A stretch of 64,000 bases of DNA from positions 1,752,501 to 1,816,500 of the forward strand of contig JARUPZ010000026.1 of the NCBI GenBank assembly GCA_031213475.1. Direction: 5' to 3'. Positions within the stretch are counted from its first letter, which is position 1. Each line of letters starts with the position of its first letter. The stretch comes from Nereocystis luetkeana (lineage: Eukaryota; Sar; Phaeophyceae; Laminariales; Laminariaceae). The notes below the pieces were generated by a model. It was not told the DNA's origin. It did no database searches and saw only the letters and a program-made list of their open reading frames with translations. Shown piece after piece: positions 35,035 to 45,989 of the stretch. The position numbers were made by a program, and so were the translations under genes.

Positions 35035-35560
35035 AGGAGGAAAGGTATCGGTATGGGAAAACAGCAGCAGCACAGCGGCAGGAGCAACACAGAAAAGCAG
35101 TAGCAAGAGCAGCGGAGGCGGTGGTGGCGGTGGTAGCTATGGCGGCGGAGGCGGCGGCTGCACAGCTAGCACTTGAGTACACAGCTGTTGTACGCAGCAC
35201 CAAAAGGAGAGAGGAGAGGCCACAACAAAATGTGGTGGAAACATCCATCACCCCGGCTGATGTCTACACATATGTTTTGTCCCCCCCTGTTGCTGCTCCT
35301 GCTGCTGCTGCTGCTGTCGAGCCGCCGCCGCAGTCAACGCCACTTGGACCGCCGTCGCTGTTGCTGCTGCTGCTGTTACTCGCTCCAGCTGGTACAATAA
35401 AAACACAAAAACATATACAACAGTCTTTCGTTCCAGGTTCCTCTCCGCGATGCATTGCGGATCCTGAAGCAGCAGCACAAGCAGCACCAGCACAGCGAAA
35501 GCATCAACAGCAGCAACGGTGGCAGCGGCGTCACGGTTGCGGCGGCGGCCAGCTCCCTTT
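35035..35560. repeat. GCA/GCT/GGC triplet-rich block
   Basis: Runs of gcagca, ggcggc and gctgctgct alternate over about 500 bases. A plus-strand frame of 151 residues (35121-35576) rich in Ala, Pro, Leu and Gln stays open, as do minus-strand frames. A low-complexity exon cannot be excluded, but strand conflict and composition argue for simple-sequence DNA. Confidence 0.6.
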
Positions 35561-35580
35561 TGAAGTCTCCGGCTGATGTG

Positions 35581-36569
35581 GTGTGTCTCCGTTGCCGCTC
35601 GTGTGCTCTCGGTGTGTACGCATTCTAGTTATCCTCCCTCGTTACCCTGATTGCGCCATGAGAGCTTCGGGAAAAGGCTCCGGCATGTAGGCCAATCGTA
35701 TGGACTGCTTGAGCGTGAATGAACTTGAAGTGACGTTCAGCACAAAGGGTACACGCATTCGGGAATTTCGGGGGGGGGGGGGCGGGGTTGTCGAGTTCAT
35801 CCGCCTTTTACCCAGTATTTGTAGTTCCTTTGAATGAATTTAGAAGTGAATTCAGTCCTCGTTTTTCGTCGGAAACACTGCTGTAAAGACCAGCGCAAAA
35901 CCTGGCTCGACGGTTTACGTACGTACAGCTCCTGTTCGTTTGCCTTGGATTTATATCGACCCTGGAAGTGTGTGGGGCCTTCCAAGTCGGAGCTGTGCTT
36001 TGAAATGCGGCGTACCGGTTCGCTCTGCTCGAGACTTTTTTCACGCTAAACACGTACTTGGTACCAGGTACCTTGTACGTACCAGGTAGTGTATGCTACC
36101 CTTGGTACAGCGGAACCCTGTACGTACACACATACCGTCATGTGCATTCCAAGATAGTCGTCCATACACATACTGCTGTAGCGCATAGATAAGGTACTGT
36201 ATTCGTACCACGGATGGACAATATCAAGAAAGGAACACGTCGTTGTCAATCAAGAGCAGACCCCACGGGGTGTACGTAGACACCCCCGTGTTCCCTCCGT
36301 AGCACCTTCTGTCTCAGAAGAACACCGTTGTACATAATCACTCAGACCACGATCGGGCTTCGAGTGCCGCTGCTGCAAGAAGTAAGGCCGCGCCTCACAG
36401 TACCACCAACTACTGATGTACCCATCGCGAACGACGCCAAACCACCACGAGATGTATGTACACGAAGGCAAGAGGGAGACACCGCCGTCGCAAAGAGAGG
36501 TTGGAGCGTTGACCGCAGAGCAAGAACCGGCCGAGCTCCTTGTGGGAACGGCAAAGAAGCGAACCTGCT
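35581..36569. other. No supported gene; G-run and GTAC-rich palindromes
   Basis: Contains a G-run of about 12 (near 35,770) and, at 36,058-36,130, a cluster of taccaggta and gtacgtac palindromes. Open frames are short and conflicting. Confidence 0.45.
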
Positions 36570-36579
36570 CTATTATAAT

Positions 36580-37110
36580 GAGGCGCGCGAGCGAAGCGAG
36601 CCTTTTTTTCCTTGGTGTTTTAACCAAGGAAAAAAAAGCCTCTTCATAATGAGGCGGGCGAGCGAAGCGAGTTTTTTACTTGGTTTCTCACCAAGGAAAA
36701 AAAAGACTCTTCATAACGGCTCGGGTACGAGGGTAGGGTGCCTTGTTTTGAGTTTTTCTGTATGTGTATGTGTGTGTGTGAGTTGGTGTGTGTGATTCAA
36801 CATTTTTTTTGGAGAATTTTTCGCCACCGCGCTCGACGCACACGCCACCAAATCCAGTCTCCGCGTGCTCTGTGCAGGCAAGCCTTTTTTTACTTGGCTT
36901 CTCACCAAGGAAAAAGAAGCCTCTTCATAACGGCTCGGGTACGAGGGTAGGGTGCCTTGTTTTGAGTTTTCTGTATGTGTGGGTGTGGTGTGTGTGTGGG
37001 TTGGTGTGTGCGATTCAACATTTTTTTGGCCCACCTTTCACCACCGCGCTCCACGCACGTCACCAAAGCCAGTACCCGCGGGCTCTGTGCACGCACACAC
37101 ACGCAAGACA
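36580..37110. repeat. Hairpin-bearing tandem duplications
   Basis: Three inverted repeats built on ttccttggt...accaagga with A/T runs lie at about 36,600-36,640, 36,668-36,705 and 36,885-36,918, each beside gaagcctcttcataa-type text. The block ctcgggtacgagggtagggt ... gagttttctgtatgtg ... gattcaacatttttt occurs at about 36,719-36,810 and 36,932-37,027. The neighbouring text gcgagcgaagcgag repeats at 36,588 and 36,657. Confidence 0.8.
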
Positions 37111-37232
37111 CTTTCTCGTCCTGGTGGGGTGGAAAGTCGTTCACAGTTGGTCGAGCAGGATGCGGCAACGTGTGTAGGCATATCTGTGCTGGGTCGTGTT
37201 CAAAATACAAAATCAGAACGTTTTTTTTGTGC

Positions 37233-37455
37233 CTGCCAACAGCAGGCAGACTGTGCCTGTCCACAGCATGCACACTGTGCCTGTCCACAGCATGCACTGT
37301 GCCTGCCCACAGCAGGCAGATTATGCCTGTCCACAGCAGGCAAACTATGCCTATCCACAGCAGGCGGACTGTGCCTATCCCCAGCAGGAAGATTGAGCCT
37401 GTCCACAGCACTCTACAGCAGGCAGACTGGGCCTGTCCACAGCAGGCAGAGAGAC
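37233..37455. repeat. Minisatellite of about 24-27 bp (CTGTCCACAGCAGGCAGA-type)
   Basis: About nine units of the form gcctgtccacagcaggcaga-ctgt run head to tail, with variants gcatgc and ccaca. Each unit holds the near-palindrome tgcc..acagcaggca. A partial unit recurs near 37,540-37,565 (gcctgtctgtccacagcaac). Both strands read as Cys/Pro/Gln or His/Ser/Cys-rich frames, which I treat as artefacts. Confidence 0.9.
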
Positions 37456-37703
37456 GGCTTTGTTTTTCTATCTCTTTGTTCTATTAATACCTACCAGTAC
37501 GTAGTAACTAACGAAACCCAACTACGAGTACTTATCGGCAGACTTCGCCTGTCTGTCCACAGCAACGTTCGGGCCATGTGCCGCAGGTGATACTGTCAGG
37601 GCCACCCTCCTACTGATGAGGGGACGGGGAAGCAGGAGAAGATCTGCTGTAGATGTTGTACAGCAGTCAGTAGTAGTGGTGGCACCTGCTACGAGAACCT
37701 CTG

Positions 37704-38056
37704 TTTTTTTTTGTTTGTTTTTTTTGCTCATCCCATTTATTATCCTTGTACATCGTCTTCTCTCTCTCCTTCCAACTCGTAACTCAGATCCGGGGTCACA
37801 TAGCAGGCTCTTCTACCCCCTTCCCGCTACGGTACGTGCCTTCATTTTTATCGCGAGAATATTTCAGCCTTTTCTTCCCTCATCGACTCGCATCGAATTG
37901 TGACTATCCACGCTGCAAGGCGATCTCAACAATTGAATCCTTTTTATTTTTATTTTTGCAAATAAAGTCGAATGTCCGACCCACCTGCGGCTCGAACCCC
38001 GGACTCAAACACAAGCAGAATTCGAGGTTAACCACTTGAACCACCGGGGCGACCGG
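37704..38056 (-). mobile_element. tRNA-derived SINE, copy 1
   Basis: Read on the minus strand it opens with a tRNA-like head: an A-box-like ggtggttcaagtggttaacc and a B-box-like ggggttcgagccgc about 35 bases later. A body of about 230 bases follows, then an A-rich tail (T-run with tttgttt at 37704-37725 on the plus strand). A second copy at 52035-52370 shares the head design, part of the body (cggtacgtgcctt, ttttatcgcg-like text) and the tail pattern. A plain tRNA gene is unlikely because of the imperfect stems and the tail. Confidence 0.7.
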
Positions 38057-38079
38057 TTGGATACATTTATGTCATGTCT

Positions 38080-38925
38080 GGTTGTAGATGTTTCGTCTTC
38101 AAATTGAGTGTGTGGGATCAGGAACCACACACAACAACATCGAGTATGGTGTACAAAGGGCTCAAGGGTTAAACCGACACAAGCCGAGCGTATTGCGACG
38201 CTGACCCTAGCCCCGTGGGTCCTGCTGCTGCTGCTGCTGTTTTGCTGCTGGGGAAGCTCTGCTGTAGATGTTGTACAGCAGTAGTAGTTGTGGCACCTGC
38301 TACGAGAAGCTTTTGTGGGGCATGCCATGTTCGTGTTGTACATTTTTTGTCTCGAAAATATTATGCCGACTTTCGAGGTGGGAAGCAGGAAACATACAAA
38401 AAAAACGAGTACCAGGTACACGGTACTTATCACGTATGTGTATGTACGCGTACAAAGGGTGCAAGGATTAGACCGACAAGCCGAGCGTACGGCGACGCTG
38501 ACCCCGGCCTCGTGTGTCCTACTGCTACTGCTGTTGCTGCTGTTATGCTGCGGGAGGCGCACTTCTGCTGTAGATGTCGTACATCAGTCCAGTACAGTCG
38601 TCGTGGTGGCACCTGTTACGAGAAAGAAGCTCTTTCTGTTGGACAAAACATGTGAGATGCAGATTTTTCGTCCTCAATATATTATTGTGCTGAATTTCAA
38701 CCAGAAAACACTGCTGGACAAAAGATGTCAGGTGTTGTGTGTTCTTGACTCTTTCTATCATACCCGTCGACATCCAGCACCAGTGTCCGTGCTGATTCTT
38801 GAGAGATACTACAAGTTCTGTGGTCACTGGTCACAGCAGTGCAGATCGTTCGTCTTCAAATTATTATGCCGGATTTCGAGGTGGAAACCAGGATATACAC
38901 GACCAAATCCAGTATTTGTTACAGG
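38080..38925. repeat. Direct repeat array with a period of about 310 bp
   Basis: Shared text in order: gacaagccgagcgta with gacgctgaccc, a ctgctgctg run, ctgctgtagatgt-gtac, ggtggcacctg-tacgagaa, and tcgtc-tcaaa-attattatgcc with tttcgaggtgg. These recur at about 38,160/38,470, 38,265/38,565 and 38,345/38,665/38,855. A matching piece lies left of the SINE at 37,640-37,700, so the SINE probably inserted into this array. Confidence 0.75.
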
Positions 38926-39539
38926 TGTGTGCGTACTGCTACTGTGCTTTTTATATGTTACATCAAGAGCAGGAGAGGCCAAGAATACTTACGATATGTA
39001 TTGAGATGCACCCACGACGGCGTACAGCAGTAGTTGTAGTAGTAGTACGTACGTAGTAGATGTTCGTTCGTGTTCAAAATAATCCGTAAACACCCAGCAT
39101 GATGCATCGCAGATATGACTATTGCTGTCCGTCAAGAGGGAAAAATGCTGTCTCCTAGCATCTTTGGTATGACCGCTACGGACGCCATCATGGAGGCCTA
39201 GAGACCTCACGGGCGGGGTCGATCGACCAGCAGCGAGCAGCACCAGAATCACCGCCACCTATCTCCACCTACCTCCACAACCACCAGTAACACAGCGCAA
39301 GCACAATAATGATCAGAACAGCCACCATGCCACCGCAACAAGAGCACTTTGGGCAGGGGTGGGAAGAAATCAGAAAAAAAACGTCGCCCGTGTAGTGGTA
39401 GCACTTCTCTGAGCTTGTGGGCCGCGGGTCGAGAAGAAAACCGTCTACGTCGGGCCGGTTTCCTTCGCGCAACCAGCAGTGCGGGAAAGTCTTCACGTAC
39501 AACCGCGCCGACCTTGCAGCAGGAAAAAAAAAACATATA

Positions 39540-39825
39540 TTTACCGTCCCGTTCAGCGGAGGAAAAAATATTTACCGTCCCGCCCGTCGAAGAAAAACAA
39601 AATTGCCGTCCCGTCCCGCCGTGTGGAAAAATATTTACCGTCCCGTCCCGTCGTGAAAATCTGTCCCGTTGAATTCTACCGTCCCGTCCCATCGAGAAAT
39701 TGTGCACCCGCCGTCCCGTCCCGCCAACTTTTTATGTCTTCATTTTACCGTCCCGTTGTCATTTTGTTCCCGCCAAACAAGAAAAACCTGTCCCGTCCCG
39801 TCCCGCCACGATTCTCAGTCACTGT
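39540..39825. repeat. CCGTCCCGT minisatellite
   Basis: Degenerate head-to-tail units of ccgtcccgtcccg(c/t)cg with short interruptions such as gaaaaatatttac span about 285 bases. The pattern is pyrimidine-rich on the plus strand. Frames rich in Arg, Pro and Ser are composition effects. Confidence 0.9.
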
Positions 39826-41600
39826 GATAAGCCTTGATTTTTTTTTCTTTGGGGTGTACGTTTTACCTTGCTTGACATGTCTCCTGATATCTTCGGTGTA
39901 CGATGTACTTCAGTTGTTATGATGTGTACTCTGTTGTTTTTTATACACCCTACAAGCCTAAAGAAAACAAAACAATTCAGGTTTGGAGGCCACACGCTAT
40001 GTATGTTGAGGCGCAGGTTTTTTTTTATGGACCTCCATGGACAAAACACCGATCGTAGCGCGCGTTTTTTACTTGGTTTTTAGTATGTAACTGATTTTGG
40101 CCAAAAAATGGCCAGACCTGATTTTGGTCACAGCCCTTTTTGAAATATGTACCAGGTAGATAAAGCTACGTAGCTAGCGGTCGTCCGCCATAGTCAGGAT
40201 TTTCCGCATCCCGGTTGAGAACTGCAGTAGTATACCGTGCCAGTTGTGCAAGTCGCGACGACCCAACTCAATTCCGTAGCATTCTCTCAAACATCGACTA
40301 CTGCATGTACTCTTGATTGCACTCGCACATATTCGGCCCGGCCCACGTACCATATTTCAAGCAGAACCGATGACGATGAGCCACAGCCATCAACCGACGG
40401 CGACAGCAGGTATAACACAGGAGCTCATAGAAGTCAGGGTGGCCCCATCGACGACACGGAGGAAATTCAGAGGAATCCGCAGGCGGGAGGAGTAGCGATG
40501 GCGATGGCGATGGCTATGGCCAAGACAGCTGTTGCGATGACGATAAACCGGGCCTGGTCGAAGAAACCTCCACTCGCGGGGATAAGTTGTCATGGACGAG
40601 GACTCTTCTTGTCTAGGTTACGGCCTTTCAGCCATAGACGACAAGGAGGGGAGAAGAGGGTGAGGCGGCTGGCGCCTGAACAGTCGTGGGTGATCAATAG
40701 GATTCTGATTGGTCGGGGGGAGGGGGGGATCAGAGCATCAGGGCATGTCCGTTTTCTATCGATTCGATTGCGTTTATATTCGTTGTTTTCCCGTGCTCGA
40801 TGGTGGCAGGTGTGAGTAATTTTGAAGGGATGTCCCTGACCCACGTGTAGTGGGTGCGCCATCTCTGTTTGGGTGCAGTGCCCGCAGGGGGTGTTTAGTT
40901 CAAAGCGCGTGTTTAGCTCACACAGGTTGCTAATGTGATGCCTCCTTTTGTGTTCGACTGATGATGCCGTCTTCATTTTTGTATTCTGGCCAGTTGATGC
41001 TGGGAATTTCAATATCCACATCTGTGTGTCTGGCTGCTACCTATATTGTAATTGTTCATCGGCGAATGCTAGAGACAGGGCGGTTAATATTTTTTGTGAA
41101 TTACATATGATACTCGCTCAATCAAGACATGTGGGGAGTTGTTATACTGTTGCCTCGTTGCGGCGCATTGGTTTAGACCTCGTCAAAGAGAGAGGCACAG
41201 GCTTCCCCGAAGCATACACACGTAGATGCATTGAGCAGGGAGGAGGCAGAAGGACGCGCAAGGGGTAGGTTAGGCGGGTACCACGCCGCACGGTTGGCAT
41301 ACTGTACACCATGTTGTACATTACATGCTCGCAACCGGTGTTTGCATGGCGTAGTATAGGTGTGGCAGATATAGACATCGTGTGTAAACAACTGTCCACA
41401 CAGAGCCAGTTGGGTTGAGCAAACATGTAGTAGATTCATAATATATAGCAAAATAGTGAATGCAACAATGTGTACTGTTTCCGCATATCTATACATACAG
41501 GGGGCGCGTGCGATTGGCAGCGTCTTGTGGCGGTTCACCGTACAAACCCACTGGATGTCGGTGTGGTGGGTGCGTTTTCGACTGCACTGTAGGGTCGCCC
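39826..41600. other. No firmly supported gene
   Basis: The longest frame, 192 residues at 40237-40815, passes a gatggcgatggcgatggc run. Two other frames over the same part look equally coding-like, so I cannot choose. The region is otherwise unique sequence with short frames. Confidence 0.35.
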
Positions 41601-41609
41601 TTTTTTTGG

Positions 41610-41765
41610 CACCCTCCAGCGGGTACGGTCGCATACCCTCCAGAGGGTTTTGCGGGATGCCGTCAGCCTTCACAGCGTTCTCGCCGTAAAACTCCGTACG
41701 TCGATGTGGTGGGTCTGAAAAATGCCGCGTGACAATATCACCCAATTTTGGCTCACCTCCGAGGG
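41610..41765. repeat. Isolated copy of the 142 bp repeat family
   Basis: Contains caccctccag, cctccagagggtttt, gtacgtcgatgtggtgggtc, tgccgcgtgacaatatc and a following cccaattttggc, each matching a landmark of the tandem array at 43.6-44.2 kb in the same order. Confidence 0.7.
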
Positions 41766-42239
41766 ATAGGGACAATGTTTGTGAAGCAAAAGGTTTTTAG
41801 GCGTTTCGGTCGATTTTTGTCCGCCTCAATGACGGTCGAGCAACTTTTGCACAGCAAAATACAGGCGGCGTGTGTGATGTGGAGGACAACAACGACCGCA
41901 GGAACTATACTGCTACGACTACTACTGCTGCTGTGCTCTGGAGTGGTTGCAGGGGACGCCCGGCTGCTGTGCCGCAGCTTTTGAGTCCACTATATATGTC
42001 AATGAAATTGTGACGAGCTTGTCGATCCAAAATACCAACCGCACAGCTAGAACAACAGCAGAGACGGCGTTGCGCTGTGGTGGTGCAGGCAAACGATTGC
42101 GACAGCAGGCACGTGCGCACTGCTGTCCTCTCAACTGGTTGAGAATTGCACTGCTGCTCAGAACAACAGCAGAGGAGTGCAGCAGTTGTTTCTGGTGGCG
42201 GTTGTTGATCGTAGTGGTCGGTGTCGTTTGGGGTTGGGA

Positions 42240-43335
42240 TGATAAATAATAATACTGAATAATGCTGTGCATGCGCCCGCGCCCCCAGCTCTGCCTACTA
42301 CCCATCCTCGGTGCTGCACCGTAGGCTTCGATGCACGAAACTAGTCAAAAAGTACACTCCGGATGCGCCACCTTGCGCGCATGATTTTGCCTGCTGCTGC
42401 TTCTGCTGCTGGGCGCCTGCTGCTGCTGGAGGATGAGTAGTTTTGTCCGGTGGCAGTTGGTCGTTGATCGTTGTGGTGGGCGTGGTCGGGAGTCAGGTTT
42501 AGGATACATGGATACATACATGCATACATGCGCCCGCACCCCGAGCTCTGCCTATTTATCCTCGATGAGGCATCGCAGGATCCGACACTTACTTGCAACT
42601 ACAGGTACAGTAGCCAAGAGTACACCCCGCATGTGCCACCTCTCGATATGTCTGTTGGCAGTTGGTTGTTGATCGTCGTGGTGGGTGTAGTCGGGAGTAG
42701 GGGTGCATACAGTACATACATGCGCCCGCACCCCAAGCTCTGCCTCTTTATCCTCGATGACGCATCGCAGGCTCCGAGACGTGCATCGATTACAAGTAAG
42801 TAAGTACAGTCTGCAGTAGCCAAGAGTACACCACGGATGTGTCACCTCTTCATGCAGTTTTGCCTGGTGGCAGTTGGTTGTTGATCGGTGGATGTGTTCG
42901 GGAGTCGGGATACACACATACATGCCGCCGCACACCAACTTCTTCTGCCTATCTGTTGTAGGTTCAGACACTTGCAACTGCAGGTACTACAGTAGCCAAG
43001 AGCACACCGCGGATCTGCCACCTCACGCGCTGGTTTGGCCTGTTACTGCTGCTGGGCAACAGGAGGTGGCGGTTGTTGTTGGTCGTCGTGGTGGGTGCGG
43101 TCGGAAGTCGGGATACATACATGCGCCCGCACCCCAAGCTCTACCTATCCATCCTGCGTGATGCATCGCAGGAGGAGGTGGCGGTTGTTGTTGGTCGTCG
43201 TGGTGGGTGCGGTCGGGAGTCGGGATACATACATGCGCCCGCACCCCAAGCTCTACCTATCCATCCCGCGTGATGCATCGCAGGCTCCGATACATGCATC
43301 AAGCCATAGAGTATACTGTGGGTGTGCCACACCTC
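42240..43335. repeat. Satellite-like array, six uneven units of about 110-260 bp
   Basis: The landmark tgcgcccgcaccccaagctc, or a close variant, occurs near 42,270, 42,531, 42,719, 42,922, 43,120 and 43,231. It is followed by gatgcatcgcaggctccga, then gtagccaagagtacac with tgtgccacct, then tggcagttggttgttgatcg and ggtgggtgcggtcgggagtc. Open frames on both strands come from the array. Confidence 0.85.
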
Positions 43336-43599
43336 ACGCGCATGGTTTTGCCAGCTGCCGCCGCTGGGCGGCATGGTCGCAGCGATGTGCAACAGCCTGC
43401 TTGTTCTACTCGTAGCACGCTCAATACGATATTTGTGCTCATCAGGAGCTGTAACGGCACTGTTGGCCAATCACGGCTATTTTGCAGGTCATACGGTAAG
43501 TCATAGCTCTGGTGTGATTGGTGCAAGCACGAAAAGTCCATCCTGTTTTTACGTTGTTTTTTGCTTGTAAAGTCATAACTTTGTACCTATCCCTCGGCC

Positions 43600-44160
43600 C
43601 AGTGCCCAATTTTGGGCACCCTCCAGAGGGAAAGATATTCTGCGCTCCAGAGGGTTTTATAAAATTATGAAATACATCAGCTGTGAGTTCGACTGATTAT
43701 ATAGTTGATACTCAATTTTGCAAGCTGCGTAATATGTCTCGTCTATATCCCATTTTTACTGAATTTCCAAATTTTATGATAATCCGTTCACGCGTATTCT
43801 ATACCTGGTATGTATTTCCTTGTCAAGGGTATAGGCCAGTGACTCCCCTGGATGCTGCCCGGGTTTCTATTGTGACGCCGGCCTCCAGAGCGTGCGCGGC
43901 CGACCACTCTGTGCGTCGGTGTGGTGGGTCTAAAAATTACCGCACGATAGTATCGCCCCATTTTGGGCACCCTCCACAGCGAAAGATATTCTGCCCGCCA
44001 GAGGGTTTCTGTCGTGACGTCGGCCTCCAGAGCGTGCGCGGCCGACCACTCTGTACGTCGGTGTGGTGGGTCTAAAATTTACCGCACGATAGTATAGCCC
44101 ATTTTTGGGCACCCTCTAGAGGGAAAGATTTATTGCCCTCCAGCGCGTGTTTGGTGGTAG
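43600..44160. repeat. 142 bp tandem repeat, about 2.5 units
   Basis: Units begin near 43,845, 43,987 and 44,115 and run through gcctccagagcgtgcgcggc, cgaccactctgt, gtcggtgtggtgggtctaaa, accgcacgatagtat and ttttgggcaccctc. The third unit is partial, as is a leading piece at 43,605-43,650. The first two units are nearly identical. Confidence 0.9.
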
Positions 44161-44689
44161 CCGATTGGCCGCGTGTGTACTGCAGGTAATACCGAGGTCG
44201 CGCCTCGTTACCACCAATTACTAGTACCTTGTACCCTGGTATACACATGGTTCTCGAGACCGATCTCCCTTCTAGTGCTGTGAGTCTCACCTCTAGTGCC
44301 TGCTGTGTGTTGCTGTATTGTTGTAACCAGCAGGTTCACCGACAACAAGAAGGCGGAAGGGGCGTCGCCAGAGCGATGATGGTTGCCCTGCGGATCGTCT
44401 AGCTAGAGCAAGCCAGAAAACAAGAAGGAAACCGAAGATCCGGGTACTGGACGGTAGTTGATTGGGGGGGCGAGAGCCTTCGTTTGCCTATTATATAAAA
44501 CAGCAGCACTCGTACCCGACTACGAGCTACAGGTCTTCGAGGAGCCGATGACACATATCTGAGAGGTTGTTGTCGTTGTTTCGAGCAGAATAGCCGAATA
44601 ACATTTATTAATACTACAAGCAAGTATTTTTCGCTTTTTCGTTGTCTACATCTGGTCTGTACTTGTAGGGTGTTGACTCGGTGCAGGCA

Positions 44690-45469
44690 ATGTGATCGAA
44701 AAAATCATGGAGGAACTGGCTCGTCCGAGGGAAGAGCTGAAACAGCAGTACGACAAAAGGCCGTGCTTGACGGAATGATCCACTTTGCGTGCTCCCGGCT
44801 TCAGCAACAAATTCTTCGGGAAAACAGAGACAACACACATGCTGGCGGTGCAGCTTTGGGTTCGATTCGAATCATACAGGGCAACCAAACAAATCTCGGG
44901 TACTCGTAGGCAACACCGCTGCTGCTGTTGCGTTGTATCATCAGAAGTGCAAGTGTCACCTCCGGAAACAGCCTCGGCAATCACTTTGCCGTCCACTCCG
45001 TCTCCACTCGCTGACATGTCTGCCTCCTCGCCAGCAAAAGCAACGCGGCCGCCTGGGGATTGCAGCCGCAGAGTGCGAGCAACGCGAACAAGCATTGGGC
45101 GAAGGGCGCGAGGGTATCGTTGAGCAAAGCCAGCGCACAGCAGAACAGGCACATGCGCTTCGGCTTCAAATCACGCTCCGCCTCGGTCATTCATCCATTC
45201 CTCCCATCCTTTCCTCATTATGTTGCCTGTGCGCACTCAAGCAGACACACATGTGGGGCCCGAACTTCTCCGCTACCCTGGGGCAATACCGACGGTATAT
45301 CCACCTCGTAGGCTACGAGAATGCCGCACCTATGGGTCACAAGATGATCCTCAACGAAGCTTTCACGCTTTGCGCCACACCTTGGCTGATGCGTCGCTGT
45401 ATTCTAGACGCGTGGCACAAATCGCGCTGTGCTGTCGGCCCTGCCCAGACGAGGCAGGTTCTGTACTAA
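44690..45469 (+). CDS. Hypothetical, possibly broken or spliced gene
   Basis: Three plus-strand frames follow one another with protein-like composition: a short helical stretch NVIEKIMEELARPREELKQQ (from about 44,690), then VLDGMIHFACSRLQQQ in another frame to a stop near 44,909, then a frame at 44789-45469 whose part from about 45,040 to 45,200 is rich in Ala, Glu, Gln and Arg (possible coiled coil) and ends with HMWGPNFSATLGQYRRYI. No family recognised and no splice set found that joins them with confidence. It may be a pseudogene or several exons. A minus-strand frame of 168 residues overlaps and cannot be ruled out. Confidence 0.25.
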
Positions 45470-45989
45470 CGAAAAGAGCCAGCAACGAGGATTGCCAGCG
45501 AGGGGTGGAAGGAGGGGAGGGGGGGGGGGGGAGTTCCTCCCGAGCTGAGGCTCTGCTACGGATACTTGTCCTAGCCGGCCGTTTGCTCCCTCTTGATGCT
45601 AGAGGTTTTCCTGGCACCAAACCAACCTCCACCGGAAAAAGTGGCTGTGAGATTCCCCGTAAAACTCACGCCTCCTAATTTGGAACTCCTTTTTTAATTT
45701 TCTGCAGGTGTTTCGTGTTTCTATAAAAAAAGGCGAGTCTTCCGTTTGTTGGTTGGTGATGCATGTGATCAACACGGTGTCAAGAAATCACATTCCAATA
45801 ATGTGTACCAGGTAATATTGAGCGGGGCATCGCCGATCACCCATCCAATCAGCACCTTGACTGGCCCAGCTCGTATATATATACATTGGTGTCACAGCAG
45901 TACGCTCACTTGCTGTTGTTGGTGCACCGAGTAGCTATTAATAGCTGGAGGGCGGAGGAGGAGAACGTACGTACTTGGTACGTACGTAC

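Noticed and set aside
35121-35576. 151-residue Ala/Pro/Leu/Gln-rich frame
   Set aside because: Low complexity, conflicting minus-strand frames and no domain; listed only as triplet-rich DNA.
37980-38056. Nuclear tRNA gene on the minus strand
   Set aside because: Box A and B are present, but the stems are poor and a body with an A-rich tail follows, as in a second copy; SINE preferred. The same applies to 52,300-52,370.
40237-40815. 192-residue frame
   Set aside because: Three plus-strand registers look equally coding-like around a gatggc run; no domain or splice set supports one.
42240-43335. CRISPR-like repeat-spacer array
   Set aside because: Unit length is uneven, the repeats are long and diverged, and the setting is eukaryotic.
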